A stretch of 64,000 nucleotides of DNA, from the NCBI RefSeq assembly GCF_000280925.3, contig NZ_CP012109.1, positions 1,116,001 to 1,180,000 on the forward strand, written 5' to 3'. Shown here in pieces: positions 1-9,080 of the stretch. Position numbers and translations under genes: made by a program. The notes beneath the pieces are model-generated. The model was given only the letters and a program-made list of their open reading frames with translations, was not told the DNA's origin and searched no databases. Source of the DNA: Myxococcus hansupus. Its GTDB lineage: Bacteria > Myxococcota > Myxococcia > Myxococcales > Myxococcaceae. Position 1 is the first letter of the stretch. Each line of letters opens with the position of its first letter.

Positions 1-254
1 TCCTTGGACGCCTGGTTGAGGATGCTGGAAGAGATGCCGCGCACGTAGTCGACGACGGCGGCGTTCTCGACGTACTTGATGTTCTCCTTCGTCTCCAGCT
101 CCTGCTTGACCTGCCGGCCGAGCTGCTCCTCCTGCTCGTCGGAGATGAGGGTGCGGGCCACGGCCTTCTCCGCGGAGATGCGCTGCTTGGAGCAGCCCGT
201 CGACAGGCCCGTTGCCAAGGTGAGTCCCAGTGCTGCCACGAGGATGCGCTGCAT
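1..254 (-). CDS. M48-family metalloprotease-like lipoprotein, N-terminal fragment (runs off left edge)
   Basis: Reading from the ATG at 254 gives a lipoprotein signal (MQRILVAALGLTLATG) ending in the lipobox LSTGC, then a segment with SDEQEEQLGRQVKQELE and a YVENAAVVDYVRGI stretch. Periplasmic M48 zinc proteases of the BepA/LoiP type start this way: a 'sp.qE..lG.q...ei' helix followed by a 'v..Yv..ig' helix. The HEXXH catalytic motif would lie beyond the window edge and cannot be checked. The mature protein is probably anchored to a membrane and acts in the envelope. The gene is divergent from mutM, with 166 bases between them. The family call rests on about 84 residues and is tentative; the lipoprotein call is firmer. 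Confidence 0.6.
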   Translation of the reverse strand, partial: MQRILVAALGLTLATGLSTGCSKQRISAEKAVARTLISDEQEEQLGRQVKQELETKENIKYVENAAVVDYVRGISSSILNQASK

Positions 255-420
255 GACGAATGGTGCCTTTCTGTGCAGAGGTCTACGCCGCGTCGCTTCC
301 GCGGGGATGCGGGACGCTGGCCCACATCGGCCCCTGCCTTCAAGCGCTGCGTGATGCAAGCGTCCAGACAGTCACGTAAGCGGTGCGTGGGGCCGCTCGC
401 CGGTGTATGTGCCCCGCAGG

Positions 421-1242
421 ATGCCTGAGCTACCCGAGGTGGAAATCGCGCGGCGCAACCTGGTGCGCTGGTTCGCCGACAGGCGCCTGGTGCGCGCGGA
501 GTCGGAGGACACCCGCATCTTCCGGGGCGCCGAGCGCCAGCAGTTCGACGCGCTCCGGGGCCGGCTGGAGTCCCTGGTCCGCCGGGGCAAGTACCTGCTC
601 TTCGCCTTCGAGGGCGGCAAGGGGCTGATGGGGCACCTGGGGATGACGGGCAAGTTCGTCCGCCGCACCGAGGGGCGGGTGGAGCCCTACAGCCGCGCCC
701 GTTTCCATCTGGACGATGGTCACGTCATCCACTTTTCAGATCCCCGCATGTTCGGGCGCCTGGAGCCGGCGCCGGCCGCGCGCCTGCGCGAGCTGGACGC
801 GGTGAAGATTCTGGGCCGGGATCCGCTGGCGGACGGCCTCACGGCGGGACAGCTCCAGGCGGCCGTAGGCCCCTCCCGGAAGGACCTGAAGGTGGCCCTG
901 ATGGACCAGGAGCGCATCTCCGGCCTGGGCAACATCCACGCCGCCGAGGCCCTCTTCCGGGCCGGACTTCACCCCTCGCGACAGCCCGGCTCCCTGACGC
1001 CGGACGAGTGGAAGCGGCTGGTGCAGGCCATCCGCGCCTCCATCGACTTCGGCCTCAAGGAGCAGGAAGGGGAGGAGCCGGTGTACCTGGAGGAAGGGCG
1101 CTCGGAGAACCCGTTCCTCATATATGGACGCGCGGGCAGCCCATGCTCCCAGTGTGGTACCCGGGTCGAGTCCTTCACCCAGGGCGGCCGTACCACCCAC
1201 TTCTGTCCCAAGTGCCAGCCACGGGGGCGGACGACGAAGTGA
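421..1242 (+). CDS. mutM: Formamidopyrimidine-DNA glycosylase (Fpg/MutM)
   Basis: Base-excision repair enzyme that removes oxidised purines such as 8-oxoguanine and nicks the abasic site. I start it at 421, not at the upstream in-frame ATG at 403, because the mature protein must begin with the catalytic proline of MPELPEVE, followed by the catalytic Glu. Other family marks are the RRGKYLLF segment with the conserved Lys, the H2TH region (ISGLGNIHAAEALFRAGLHP) and the C-terminal zinc finger C-x2-C-x16-C-x2-C. Its 273 residues match the usual length (about 270). No strong Shine-Dalgarno sequence is seen; the bases before the ATG are CCCCGCAGG. The neighbours are unrelated, so it is probably transcribed alone. 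Confidence 0.95.
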   Translation: MPELPEVEIARRNLVRWFADRRLVRAESEDTRIFRGAERQQFDALRGRLESLVRRGKYLLFAFEGGKGLMGHLGMTGKFVRRTEGRVEPYSRARFHLDDGHVIHFSDPRMFGRLEPAPAARLRELDAVKILGRDPLADGLTAGQLQAAVGPSRKDLKVALMDQERISGLGNIHAAEALFRAGLHPSRQPGSLTPDEWKRLVQAIRASIDFGLKEQEGEEPVYLEEGRSENPFLIYGRAGSPCSQCGTRVESFTQGGRTTHFCPKCQPRGRTTK

Positions 1243-1290
1243 TCCCAGGGCGCCGGCCGTTGACGGCGCGAAGCCGCACCCTGGTAAGCG

Positions 1291-1319
1291 TTGACACCCC
1301 TTGGTCCGGTGGCTTGAAT
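1291..1319 (+). promoter_or_regulatory. Sigma-70-like promoter for the outer-membrane protein/lysA/dapAB run
   Basis: A perfect -35 hexamer TTGACA (1291-1296), a 17-base spacer and TTGAAT (1314-1319, four of six consensus bases) lie about 50 bases before the first gene of the eight-gene run. It is the only good match in the 129-base gap after mutM. This is a sequence match only. Confidence 0.5.
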
Positions 1320-1371
1320 CGCCCGCCTTTCAGACCCGGCCGCCCCCTGGCGGCCCTGGAGATCGTTGCCC

Positions 1372-3174
1372 ATGTCTCACGCCCTGCTGGCGGCGCTGCT
1401 CGTCGCTTCTTCCACGGCCACCGCCCAGACGCCGGTGCCGGAGGGTAGCCCGCCCGCGCCAGCGGAAGCCGCACCCGCGGAGTCCGCCCCCACCGCGCCG
1501 GTGGAGAGCGCGCCCGTGCCCTCCCTTCGCGATGCCGTCAGCCGGGATGACCTGGCGGCGCTGAAGGAGGAGCTGCGCGAGGAGATTCGCGCCGAGGCCG
1601 CGAAGCAGTCCATTGGCGCGACGGACACGTGGGCCGAGGAGTTCCCGGAGGAGAAGCGCAAGCTCGAGGTCTTCACGCTCGACGGCTACTTCCGCGTCCG
1701 CCCCACGCTCTTCTACAAGTTCGACCTGGGCAAGCAGCCTGGCCGCGAGCTCTTCCCGCGCTCGCCCCGCAGCGCGCAGGAGAACACGCAGTCCTTCGCC
1801 ACCATGCGCGCGCTCCTGGAGCCCACCTTCAACATCTCCGAGCAGGTGGCGTTGAAGATGGAGGTGCTCGGCCTGGACAACTTCGTGATGGGCGCCATGC
1901 CCGACACGCTGCTGCCCGGCAACACGCGCAACATCTTCAACATCTTCTCCGAGAGCCAGGACCCGCTCGCGGACGCGCTCCAGCACTCCATCAAGCTGCG
2001 CCGCGCCTACGGTGAAGTGAAGACGCCGGTGGGCATCCTGCGCTTCGGCCGCATGGGCAGCCAGTGGGGTCTGGGCATGCTGCGCAACGACGGCACCTGC
2101 TTCGACTGCGACTTCGGCGACACCGTGGACCGCATCCAGTTCGTCACCAACCCCTTCGAGGGCTGGTACGTGACGCCGATGGTGGACTTCAACGCGGAGG
2201 GCGTCATCGACAACCGCGGCACGGTGGGTGAGCCCGTCGACCTGACCCAGGCCGACGACGCGCATAGCTGGGTGCTGGCCATTGCCCGCCGTGACACCGA
2301 CCAGGTCATCCGCTCCAAGCTGGACAACAACCAGGGCGTGCTCCAGTACGGCCTGCACTTCACCTTCCGGCAGCAGAAGTGGGAGTACGACGGCTCCACC
2401 ACCAACGGGCCGGGCACGGGCTTCATCCCGCGCGACGCCTCGCTGTACGTGCCGGACTTCTGGCTGAAGTACGAGGAGAAGAACTGGCGCCTGGAGTTCG
2501 AGGTCGCCGCCCAGTTGGGCCGCATCGGCAACCGCGCGCTGGACGTGGGCGCCATCAACGACCCCACGCTGAACCAGAGCCTCACCGTGGCTCAGTTCGG
2601 CGGCGTGGCGCAGGGTGAGCTGCGGCTGCTGAACCAGAAGCTGTCGCTGAACATGGAGTTGGGCTTCGCCTCCGGTGACAAGGCGCCGGGCTTCGGCAAC
2701 CAGCCGGGCCGCCCGGGCTCGGGCCCCAACGGCCAGACGGCTCCGGGGGACTTCGAGGGTCCGCAGTACAACTGCGGCACGGGCGGTTGCAGCGACAACG
2801 CCATCCGCAACTTCCGCTTCAACCGCGACTACCGCATCGACCTCATCCTGTGGCGCGAGCTGCTGGTGGGCGTGACGGACGCCATCTACGTGCGCCCGTC
2901 GGCCAAGTACACCATCACGGACGGGTTCGACATCTACGGCCGCGTCATCTACTCGCAGGCCGTGTACGCGGAGTCCACGCCGTCCTTCACGAACAAGGCG
3001 CTGGGCGTGGAGGTGAACGTGGGCGCGGACTACAAGACGGAGGACGGGTTCATCGCGGGTGTCGCCTACGGCATCCTGTTCCCGATGAGCGGTCTGCAGG
3101 AGTTCGCGGTGACCAACCGCAGCGACCTCGACACGCCGCAGACCATCCGCGCCTGGTTTGGCATGCAGTTCTAG
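1372..3174 (+). CDS. Outer-membrane beta-barrel protein (TIGR04551-like)
   Basis: A 600-residue secreted protein. Starting at the ATG at 1372 gives a clean signal peptide (MSHALLAALLVASSTATAQ). It is followed by a Pro/Ala-rich linker, a short charged helix (residues about 60-85) and a long region of alternating polar and hydrophobic residues with many aromatics. The chain ends in WFGMQF, the C-terminal aromatic signature of outer-membrane barrels recognised by BAM. Two Cys pairs are visible (CFDCDF; NCGTGGC). The composition resembles the myxobacterial TIGR04551 family, whose function is unknown. It is the first gene after the promoter at 1291 and ends 2 bases before lptM, so it probably heads the lysine operon transcript. 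Confidence 0.75.
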   Translation: MSHALLAALLVASSTATAQTPVPEGSPPAPAEAAPAESAPTAPVESAPVPSLRDAVSRDDLAALKEELREEIRAEAAKQSIGATDTWAEEFPEEKRKLEVFTLDGYFRVRPTLFYKFDLGKQPGRELFPRSPRSAQENTQSFATMRALLEPTFNISEQVALKMEVLGLDNFVMGAMPDTLLPGNTRNIFNIFSESQDPLADALQHSIKLRRAYGEVKTPVGILRFGRMGSQWGLGMLRNDGTCFDCDFGDTVDRIQFVTNPFEGWYVTPMVDFNAEGVIDNRGTVGEPVDLTQADDAHSWVLAIARRDTDQVIRSKLDNNQGVLQYGLHFTFRQQKWEYDGSTTNGPGTGFIPRDASLYVPDFWLKYEEKNWRLEFEVAAQLGRIGNRALDVGAINDPTLNQSLTVAQFGGVAQGELRLLNQKLSLNMELGFASGDKAPGFGNQPGRPGSGPNGQTAPGDFEGPQYNCGTGGCSDNAIRNFRFNRDYRIDLILWRELLVGVTDAIYVRPSAKYTITDGFDIYGRVIYSQAVYAESTPSFTNKALGVEVNVGADYKTEDGFIAGVAYGILFPMSGLQEFAVTNRSDLDTPQTIRAWFGMQF

Positions 3175-3176
3175 TC

Positions 3177-3437
3177 ATGCGCGCCACCCTCGCTCCCCTG
3201 TGTGTGGCCGCCAGCCTGTCGTTGACGCTGGTGGCCTGTGGCATCAAGGGCCCGCCCCGTCCTCCAGGTCCGCCGCCCGCGCCGGCCACGGAGACGCAGC
3301 CGCCGCCCACGGCCACGGAGCGGGGGCCCCTGGAGCCGTCGGGGCCGACCCTGACGCCCAGGCCGGAAGGCAGCGGGGTGCAGACGCCCCTCACGCCGTC
3401 GGAGTCCCCCGCGTCCGAGGACGCCGGAGTCCCGTGA
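3177..3437 (+). CDS. lptM: LptM (YifL)-like small lipoprotein
   Basis: An 86-residue lipoprotein: signal peptide, lipobox LVACG, then the signature CGIKGPPRPPGPPP and a low-complexity tail rich in Pro, Thr and Glu. The C-G-x-K-G-P motif directly after the lipidated Cys marks LptM/YifL. In E. coli LptM binds the LptD/LptE outer-membrane LPS translocon and helps it mature. In many proteobacteria this gene lies just before lysA or dapF. Here its stop overlaps the lysA start in the sequence GTGA, so the two are co-translated. The tail is longer than in E. coli LptM (about 45 residues mature). The call rests on the motif plus gene order. Confidence 0.8.
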   Translation: MRATLAPLCVAASLSLTLVACGIKGPPRPPGPPPAPATETQPPPTATERGPLEPSGPTLTPRPEGSGVQTPLTPSESPASEDAGVP

Positions 3438-4675
3438 ACCACTTCAGCTATCGCAAGGGTGTGCTCCACGCGGAGGATGTGCCGCTCGCGGCCATCGCCG
3501 AGTCCGTGGGCACGCCGACCTACGTCTACTCCACCGCCACGCTCACCCGGCACGTCCGGGTGGTGACGGAGGCCTTCGGAGACCGGCCGCACCTCATCTG
3601 CTACTCGGTGAAGGCCAACTCGAACCTCGCCATCCTCCGGCTCATCGCCGACCAGGGCGGTGGGTTCGACATCGTCTCGGGCGGAGAGCTGGCCCGCGTC
3701 CGGCACGCCGGGGGCGACGTCGCCAAGACGGTGTTCGCGGGCGTGGGCAAGACGCAGGAGGAGATGGAGGCGGCGCTGTCCGCGGGCATCCTCCTCTTCA
3801 ACGTGGAGAGCGCCGAGGAGTTGGAGGCCCTGGATGCGGTGGGCCGCCGCCTGGGCCGCCGCGCGCCGTTCGCGCTGCGCGTGAATCCGGACGTGGATGC
3901 GCGCACGCACCGCTACATCTCCACCGGCCTGAAGACGTCCAAGTTCGGCGTGCCCTTCGAGGAGGCCGTCGCCCTGTACGCGCGGGCGAAGAAGATGAAG
4001 GGCCTGGTGGCCACGGGGCTGGATTGTCACATCGGCTCACAGCTCACCCAGACGGCGCCCATGCGCGCGGCCCTGTCGAAGGTCGCCGGGCTGTACACGG
4101 CGCTGAAGGCGCAGGGGCACCCGCTGGCGTACCTGGACGTGGGCGGCGGGCTGGGCATCACCTACTCGGACGAGACGCCGCCGTCGCCGGACGAGTACGC
4201 ACGCACCGTGCTGGCCGCCGCGGGGGCCACGGGCGCCACGCTCATCCTGGAGCCGGGGCGGGCGCTGGTGGGCAACGCGGGCGTGCTGCTCACGCGCGTG
4301 CTGTACCGGAAGAAGACGCCCGCGCGGCACTTCGTCGTGGTGGACGCGGGCATGAATGACTTGCTGCGCCCCGCGCTCTACGAGGCCCACCATGGTCTCC
4401 AGCCGCTGGTGAAGCGGCGGGGCAAGGCGGTGGAGGTGGACGTCGTGGGGCCGGTGTGTGAGTCCACCGACGTGCTGGCGAAGGCCCGGCCCCTGGTGTT
4501 GCCGCAAGCAGGCGAGCTGTTCGCCTTCATGAGCGCCGGGGCGTACGGCATGAGTATGTCGTCCACCTATAATTCCCGGCCGAGGCCCGCCGAGGTGCTC
4601 GTGGACGGCGCGGCGTGGCGCGTCGTGCGGGAGCGGGAGCGCGTCGAGGATCTCTGGCGCGGTGAGCGGGCCTGA
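3434..4675 (+). CDS. lysA: Diaminopimelate decarboxylase
   Basis: Last step of lysine synthesis: PLP-dependent decarboxylation of meso-diaminopimelate. I use the GTG at 3434, which overlaps the lptM stop; the frame stays open further upstream only as read-through. The 413-residue protein has the alanine-racemase-like barrel with the PLP lysine in CYSVKANSN (K60), the HIGSQ motif, a glycine-rich phosphate loop (VGGGLGITYSDE), EPGRALVGNAG, and the substrate-binding CESTD near the C-terminus. Length and motif order are normal. It lies 16 bases before dapA, within the lysine/diaminopimelate operon. Confidence 0.97.
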   Translation: MNHFSYRKGVLHAEDVPLAAIAESVGTPTYVYSTATLTRHVRVVTEAFGDRPHLICYSVKANSNLAILRLIADQGGGFDIVSGGELARVRHAGGDVAKTVFAGVGKTQEEMEAALSAGILLFNVESAEELEALDAVGRRLGRRAPFALRVNPDVDARTHRYISTGLKTSKFGVPFEEAVALYARAKKMKGLVATGLDCHIGSQLTQTAPMRAALSKVAGLYTALKAQGHPLAYLDVGGGLGITYSDETPPSPDEYARTVLAAAGATGATLILEPGRALVGNAGVLLTRVLYRKKTPARHFVVVDAGMNDLLRPALYEAHHGLQPLVKRRGKAVEVDVVGPVCESTDVLAKARPLVLPQAGELFAFMSAGAYGMSMSSTYNSRPRPAEVLVDGAAWRVVRERERVEDLWRGERA

Positions 4676-4691
4676 ACGTATAAGCCCCGTC

Positions 4692-5579
4692 ATGAAGACC
4701 TTCGAAGGCTCCATGACGGCCCTGGCCACTCCGTTCCGCAACGGAGCGCTCGACGAGCCCGCATACCGGGCACTGGTCCGTCAGCAGATTGAAGGTGGCA
4801 CGAGCGTGCTGGTGCCCATGGGCACCACCGGCGAGGCCGTCACCATGACGGCGGACGAGCGCGCGCGCGCCGTGAAGGTCGTGGTGGAGGAGGCGAAGGG
4901 CCGCGTGACGGTGGTGGGCGGCGCCGGCTCCAACAGCACGGCGGAGACCATCGAAGGCGTCCGCCGGGTGCGCGAGGCGGGCGCGGATGGCACGCTCATC
5001 GTCACGCCCTACTACAACAAGCCCACGCAGGCGGGCCTGGTGGAGCACTACCGCGCGGTGGCCCAGGCGCACCCGGGCTTCCCCATCATCGCCTACAACG
5101 TCCCGGGCCGGACGGGCGTGGACCTGCTGCCCGACACGGTGCTGCGGCTGTGTGACATCCCCGAGGTGGTGGCCCTCAAGGAGGCCACCGGCAGCATGTC
5201 GCGGGCCATCGACATCCTGGAGAAGTGTGGCGACCGGATGACGCTGCTGTCCGGTGACGACTTCACCGTGCTGCCCTTCATCGCCTGCGGCGGCAAGGGT
5301 GTCATCTCCGTGTCGTCCAACGTGGCGCCGCGGATGATGGCGGACCTGGTGGCGGCGGCGCGCAAGGGTGACATCGCGGTGGCGCGCGACCTCCAGGTGC
5401 GGATGAACGAGCTGCACCGGCTGCTCTTCATCGAGTCCAGCCCCTCGCCCGTGAAGTGGGGCCTGCACATCATGGGATTGTTTGGGCCCGAAGTGCGGTT
5501 GCCCCTGATGCAGATGACCGAGCCCAACGCCGCGAAGCTGCGCGACAGCATGCGCCAGCTCGGGTTGCTCAAGGGCTGA
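4692..5579 (+). CDS. dapA: 4-hydroxy-tetrahydrodipicolinate synthase
   Basis: First committed step of the diaminopimelate/lysine pathway: condenses pyruvate with aspartate semialdehyde. The start at 4692 (MKTFEGSMTALATPF) fits the family; a GTG 30 bases upstream overlaps lysA and adds a tail not seen in the family. The 295-residue TIM barrel has the GTTGE loop (about 44-48), TPYYNKP, the catalytic Tyr in AYNVPGRTG (Y135) and the Schiff-base lysine in ALKEATGS (K163). All key residues are present and the length is standard. It is followed 39 bases later by dapB. Confidence 0.97.
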   Translation: MKTFEGSMTALATPFRNGALDEPAYRALVRQQIEGGTSVLVPMGTTGEAVTMTADERARAVKVVVEEAKGRVTVVGGAGSNSTAETIEGVRRVREAGADGTLIVTPYYNKPTQAGLVEHYRAVAQAHPGFPIIAYNVPGRTGVDLLPDTVLRLCDIPEVVALKEATGSMSRAIDILEKCGDRMTLLSGDDFTVLPFIACGGKGVISVSSNVAPRMMADLVAAARKGDIAVARDLQVRMNELHRLLFIESSPSPVKWGLHIMGLFGPEVRLPLMQMTEPNAAKLRDSMRQLGLLKG

Positions 5580-5618
5580 GCCTTTCCGCATCACGCCGTC
5601 ACCTGGAGCGCGGCAGAC

Positions 5619-6434
5619 ATGATTCGCACCGTCATCACCGGTATCACCGGCCGCATGGGCAGCACGTTGCTTCGCCTGGCGCGCGACTCGGGAGACCTGC
5701 GGGTGGTGGGCGGCACGGCGCGTCCGGGCAGCCCCTCGGTGGGCCAGGACGCCGGGGTGGCCACGCGGCTGGGCCCCGTGGGCGTGCAGGTGGTGGACAG
5801 CCTGGAGCGAGCGCTGGACGCCTCGCCCGCGGATGTTGTCATCGACTTCACCAGCGCCGAGCTGAGCGTGGCCCACGCGAAGGTGTGCGCCGCGCGCGGC
5901 GTGGCCCTGGTCGTGGGCTCCACCGGCTTCACGCCGGAGGCGTCCGAGGCGCTGGCCCAGAGCGCGAAGGAGGTGCCCATCGTCGCCGCGCCGAACATGT
6001 CGGTGGGCGTCAACCTGGTCATCCGCATGGCCGCGGAGCTGGCGCGGGTGCTGGGGCCGGGCTTCGACGTGGAGGTGCTGGAGGCGCACCACCGCATGAA
6101 GAAGGACGCGCCCAGCGGCACCGCGCTGCGGCTGGCGGACGTGCTGGCGGAGGCGCTGGGCCGCACCCAGGATGATTTGGCCTTCGCCCGGCATGGGCAG
6201 ATTGGCGCGCGTCCGGCGCGCGAGATTGGTGTGCAGACGCTCCGGGGCGGCGACGTGGTGGGCGAGCACACCGTGTACTTCTTCGGCGAGGGCGAGCGCA
6301 TCGAGCTCACGCACCGAGCCACCAACCGAGACCAGTTCGCCGCGGGCGCGTTGAGGGCCGCGCGCTGGGTGGCGGGGCGCGCGCCTGGGCTCCACGACAT
6401 GGCCGACGTGCTCGGCTTCCAGAGGACCGCATGA
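5619..6434 (+). CDS. dapB: 4-hydroxy-tetrahydrodipicolinate reductase
   Basis: NAD(P)H-dependent reductase acting directly after DapA. The 271-residue protein starts [15 protein letters not shown], with the glycine-rich dinucleotide loop (GITGRMGS), and carries the diagnostic catalytic motif [15 protein letters not shown] (two His, Lys, and the SGTA substrate loop). The C-terminus has the usual [18 protein letters not shown] and ALRAARWV segments. Its last codon overlaps the next start (ATGA, 6431-6434), indicating translational coupling to the fumarylacetoacetase-fold gene. Confidence 0.97.
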   Translation: MIRTVITGITGRMGSTLLRLARDSGDLRVVGGTARPGSPSVGQDAGVATRLGPVGVQVVDSLERALDASPADVVIDFTSAELSVAHAKVCAARGVALVVGSTGFTPEASEALAQSAKEVPIVAAPNMSVGVNLVIRMAAELARVLGPGFDVEVLEAHHRMKKDAPSGTALRLADVLAEALGRTQDDLAFARHGQIGARPAREIGVQTLRGGDVVGEHTVYFFGEGERIELTHRATNRDQFAAGALRAARWVAGRAPGLHDMADVLGFQRTA

Positions 6435-7204
6435 CGACCGCGCGCTACTGCCGCTTCCTGCACGAGGGCCGCGCCCACCACGGGCGCGTGGAGGGCTCCG
6501 AGGTGGTGGTCCTCACCGGCGCGCCGTGGGCCGCCGGCTCGAAGGAGACGGGCATCCACCGCTCGTTGTCCTCGCTGACGCTGCTGGTGCCGTCGGACGC
6601 GTCCAAGGTGGTCTGCATCGGGCAGAACTACCGCAAGCACGCGGAGGAGATGGGCAAGCCGGTGCCGCCCGAGCCGCTCATCTTCACCAAGCCCTCCACG
6701 GCGCTCAACGGCACGCGCTCGCCCATCCGCATCCCCAAGGCGAGCCAGGAAGTGCACTACGAGGCGGAGCTGGCGCTCGTCATTGGCGAGAAGCTGAAGA
6801 ACGCCGACGAGTCCACCGCCGCGCGCGCCATCTGGGGCCTCACCTGCTTCAACGACGTGACGGCGCGGGACGTCCAGCGGCGCGAGATTCAGCACACCCG
6901 CGCCAAGGGCTACGACACCTTCGCGTGCGCCGGGCCGTGGGCGGTGACGGGCCTGTCCCCGGACGACCTCCGGATTGTGTGCCGGGTGAATGGGGAGGTG
7001 CGCCAGGACAGCCGCACGTCCGACATGATTTTCAGCCCCGCGCGCCTGGTGTCGTTCATCTCCCACATCATGACGCTGCTGCCCGGGGACATCATCAGCA
7101 CCGGGACGCCGTCCGGGGTGGGGAAGCTGTCGGCTGGGGACACGGTGGAGGTGGAGCTGGAGGGAATCGGAACCCTGGTGAACCCTGTTGAGCTGGAGCC
7201 GTGA
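6431..7204 (+). CDS. Fumarylacetoacetate hydrolase-family protein (FAHD1-like)
   Basis: A 257-residue metal-dependent enzyme of the FAH fold. Marks seen are [14 protein letters not shown], the metal-binding acidic residues in [21 protein letters not shown] and the C-terminal [13 protein letters not shown]. The size matches short FAH proteins such as acylpyruvate hydrolase or oxaloacetate decarboxylase (FAHD1/YcgM) rather than the longer tyrosine-pathway enzyme. The substrate cannot be told from sequence. It overlaps dapB by 4 nt and folK by 4 nt. An FAHD1-type enzyme could clear toxic keto-acids (oxaloacetate, acylpyruvates) near an aspartate-family pathway, but that link is speculative. Confidence 0.85.
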   Translation: MTTARYCRFLHEGRAHHGRVEGSEVVVLTGAPWAAGSKETGIHRSLSSLTLLVPSDASKVVCIGQNYRKHAEEMGKPVPPEPLIFTKPSTALNGTRSPIRIPKASQEVHYEAELALVIGEKLKNADESTAARAIWGLTCFNDVTARDVQRREIQHTRAKGYDTFACAGPWAVTGLSPDDLRIVCRVNGEVRQDSRTSDMIFSPARLVSFISHIMTLLPGDIISTGTPSGVGKLSAGDTVEVELEGIGTLVNPVELEP

Positions 7205-7725
7205 GCGATACCGTCTACGTCGGATTGGGTTCGAACGAGGGGGAGCGCGAGAACCACCTCGTCGCCGCCCTGTCCGCGCTGTCCCGCATCGATGCGGTGG
7301 CGGTGCTCCACTGCTCGTCGTTGTTCGACAGCGCCCCCGTGGGGCCGCCGCAGCCGCGCTTCCTCAACGCGGTGGTGGCCCTGGAGTGTGGCCTGCCGCC
7401 GCAGCGGCTGCTCTGCATCCTCCAGCAGATTGAGAAGGACCTGGGCCGCCGCCGCGACGTGCGCTGGGGCCCGCGGACCATCGACCTGGACATCCTCTTC
7501 TGGGAGGGACAGGTGGTGGCGGACCCCACGCTCCAGGTGCCCCACCTGGAGCTGCACAAGCGCCGCTTCGCCCTGGAGCCGCTCGCGGAACTGGCGCCGC
7601 ACCTGCGTCATCCGGTACTGGGGATGTCGGTGAAGGAGCTCCTCGGGAAACTCGCCCCGCAGGATGTTCGCAGGAGCGAGGCCACGTGGTGGCCGGAAGC
7701 GAGCTACTCGAGCAACGACACATGA
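7201..7725 (+). CDS. folK: 2-amino-4-hydroxy-6-hydroxymethyldihydropteridine diphosphokinase
   Basis: Folate synthesis enzyme that transfers pyrophosphate from ATP to the pterin alcohol. The start is the GTG at 7201, overlapping the previous stop. The 174-residue protein opens with YVGLGSNEGERENHL, has FLNAVVALEC, and the diagnostic WGPRTIDLDILFW with the two Mg-binding aspartates, then VPHLELHKRRFALEPLAELAP. Length is typical. The stop overlaps the next gene's ATG (ATGA at 7722), so it is co-translated with the TPR protein. Confidence 0.96.
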   Translation: MSDTVYVGLGSNEGERENHLVAALSALSRIDAVAVLHCSSLFDSAPVGPPQPRFLNAVVALECGLPPQRLLCILQQIEKDLGRRRDVRWGPRTIDLDILFWEGQVVADPTLQVPHLELHKRRFALEPLAELAPHLRHPVLGMSVKELLGKLAPQDVRRSEATWWPEASYSSNDT

Positions 7726-9071
7726 ACCTGTCCCTTGCCCTGGCCACCGCGGCGCTGCTGAGCGCGGAACCCTCCTCGACGCTCCCCGCTGGCCATCCGG
7801 TCATCCCTCCGGGGACGCAGGCCTCGCCCGCCCGGCCGGGGGCCGCCATGCCCGAGGGCCACCCGCCGACCGAGGGCGTGGCCCCCAGCATCAACCCGGA
7901 GCAGCTCCCGCCGGGCCACCCGCCCATGTCGGGCACGGGCCGGGCGCCGCCGTCCGCGGACGAGCTGCTGCGCCAGCTCGATTCGACCGAGGGGCTGGCG
8001 GACCGGGAGAAGACGTTCGAGATCGCCGCGTCGCTGGGGCGCCTCTACTACGTCAACGGCCGCAACACGGAGGCGCTCACGTATCTCCAGCAGGCGCTGT
8101 CGCGCGCCAGGCCCACGCGCGAGCTGTTCCTGGCGCAGCGCAAGAAGCTGGGCAAGGCCGCCATGCCCACCGCGGAGGCCGCGGGGTGTGGCTTCACCGT
8201 GAACATGCCGGTGGAGGAGATGGGCGCGGTCGCCCAGACGCGCGCGCAGAAGGGTGACGCCGCGGGCGCCGCTGCTTGTTCTCGCGCCGCGCTGGCGCCC
8301 GTGCTGGACGTGGCGGTGATGCAGGCCAACGCGCACTACCTGTCCAACGACAGCGCCAAGGCGCTGGCCGCCTACGACGCCGTGCTGGAGGTGGAGCCCC
8401 GGCACGAGGACGCCCTGTATTCGCGCGCGGCGCTGCTCTTCGAGACGAAGGGCGACGACGTCGCGGCGCTGAAGGAGGCGGGCGCGGGCTTCGAGGCGCT
8501 GGTGGCCGCGCACCCGGATTCGTATCGCGCGTCCATGGCGAAGCGGATGGCGGGGCTGGTGGAGGAGACGGTGAGGGCGGGGGGCCGCAAGAAGCTGGTG
8601 GCGTCGCGCGCCGAGGACCGCCGCATCCGCTTGTCGCAGGCGCCCACCGCCGCCGCGCCGGACGCGCCCCGTCCGCTGTCGCAGGACATGGTGGACGCGG
8701 TGAAGAACACCGAGCGCACGCCGGAGCTGGAGCAGGGCCTGGCGAAGCTGGTGGAGGAGGGCGAGGCGCTCCTGGCGAAGGGGAACTACCAGGAGGCGCT
8801 CGCCAACTACACGCGCGTGGTGCCCTTCCAGCCGGAGAATGGTCGCGCGAAGGCGGGCATGGCCTGGGCCCTGGTGGGCCTGGAGCGCCCCATGGCCGCG
8901 CGCGTGTGGGGCGTGGCCGTGCAGTCCGACCCGCTCTCCGTGGAGAAGCTGGGCGACACCTTGAAGGCCAAGGGGGACGAGAAGGGCGCGAAGGCGCTCT
9001 GGGCGAAGCTCGCCGCCGACGCGCCGGAGTACCCCAACAAGGCCAGCCTCCAGGAGAAGCTGGGGAAGTAG
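7722..9071 (+). CDS. Secreted tetratricopeptide-repeat protein
   Basis: A 449-residue exported protein of unknown role. The start at 7722 gives a signal peptide (MNLSLALATAALLSAE) and overlaps folK by 4 nt. Residues about 20-80 carry three copies of a Gly-His-Pro motif (AGHPVIPPG, EGHPPTEG, PGHPPMSG) in a proline-rich linker. The rest is helical with TPR-like units, for example KALAAYDAVLEVEPRHEDALYS, where spacing and small residues fit the TPR consensus, and a second cluster around residues 355-440. TPRs mediate protein contacts, so this is probably a periplasmic scaffold. It is the last gene of the eight-gene run and ends 9 bases from convergent kdsD. Confidence 0.75.
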   Translation: MNLSLALATAALLSAEPSSTLPAGHPVIPPGTQASPARPGAAMPEGHPPTEGVAPSINPEQLPPGHPPMSGTGRAPPSADELLRQLDSTEGLADREKTFEIAASLGRLYYVNGRNTEALTYLQQALSRARPTRELFLAQRKKLGKAAMPTAEAAGCGFTVNMPVEEMGAVAQTRAQKGDAAGAAACSRAALAPVLDVAVMQANAHYLSNDSAKALAAYDAVLEVEPRHEDALYSRAALLFETKGDDVAALKEAGAGFEALVAAHPDSYRASMAKRMAGLVEETVRAGGRKKLVASRAEDRRIRLSQAPTAAAPDAPRPLSQDMVDAVKNTERTPELEQGLAKLVEEGEALLAKGNYQEALANYTRVVPFQPENGRAKAGMAWALVGLERPMAARVWGVAVQSDPLSVEKLGDTLKAKGDEKGAKALWAKLAADAPEYPNKASLQEKLGK

Positions 9072-9080
9072 CCGCCTTCG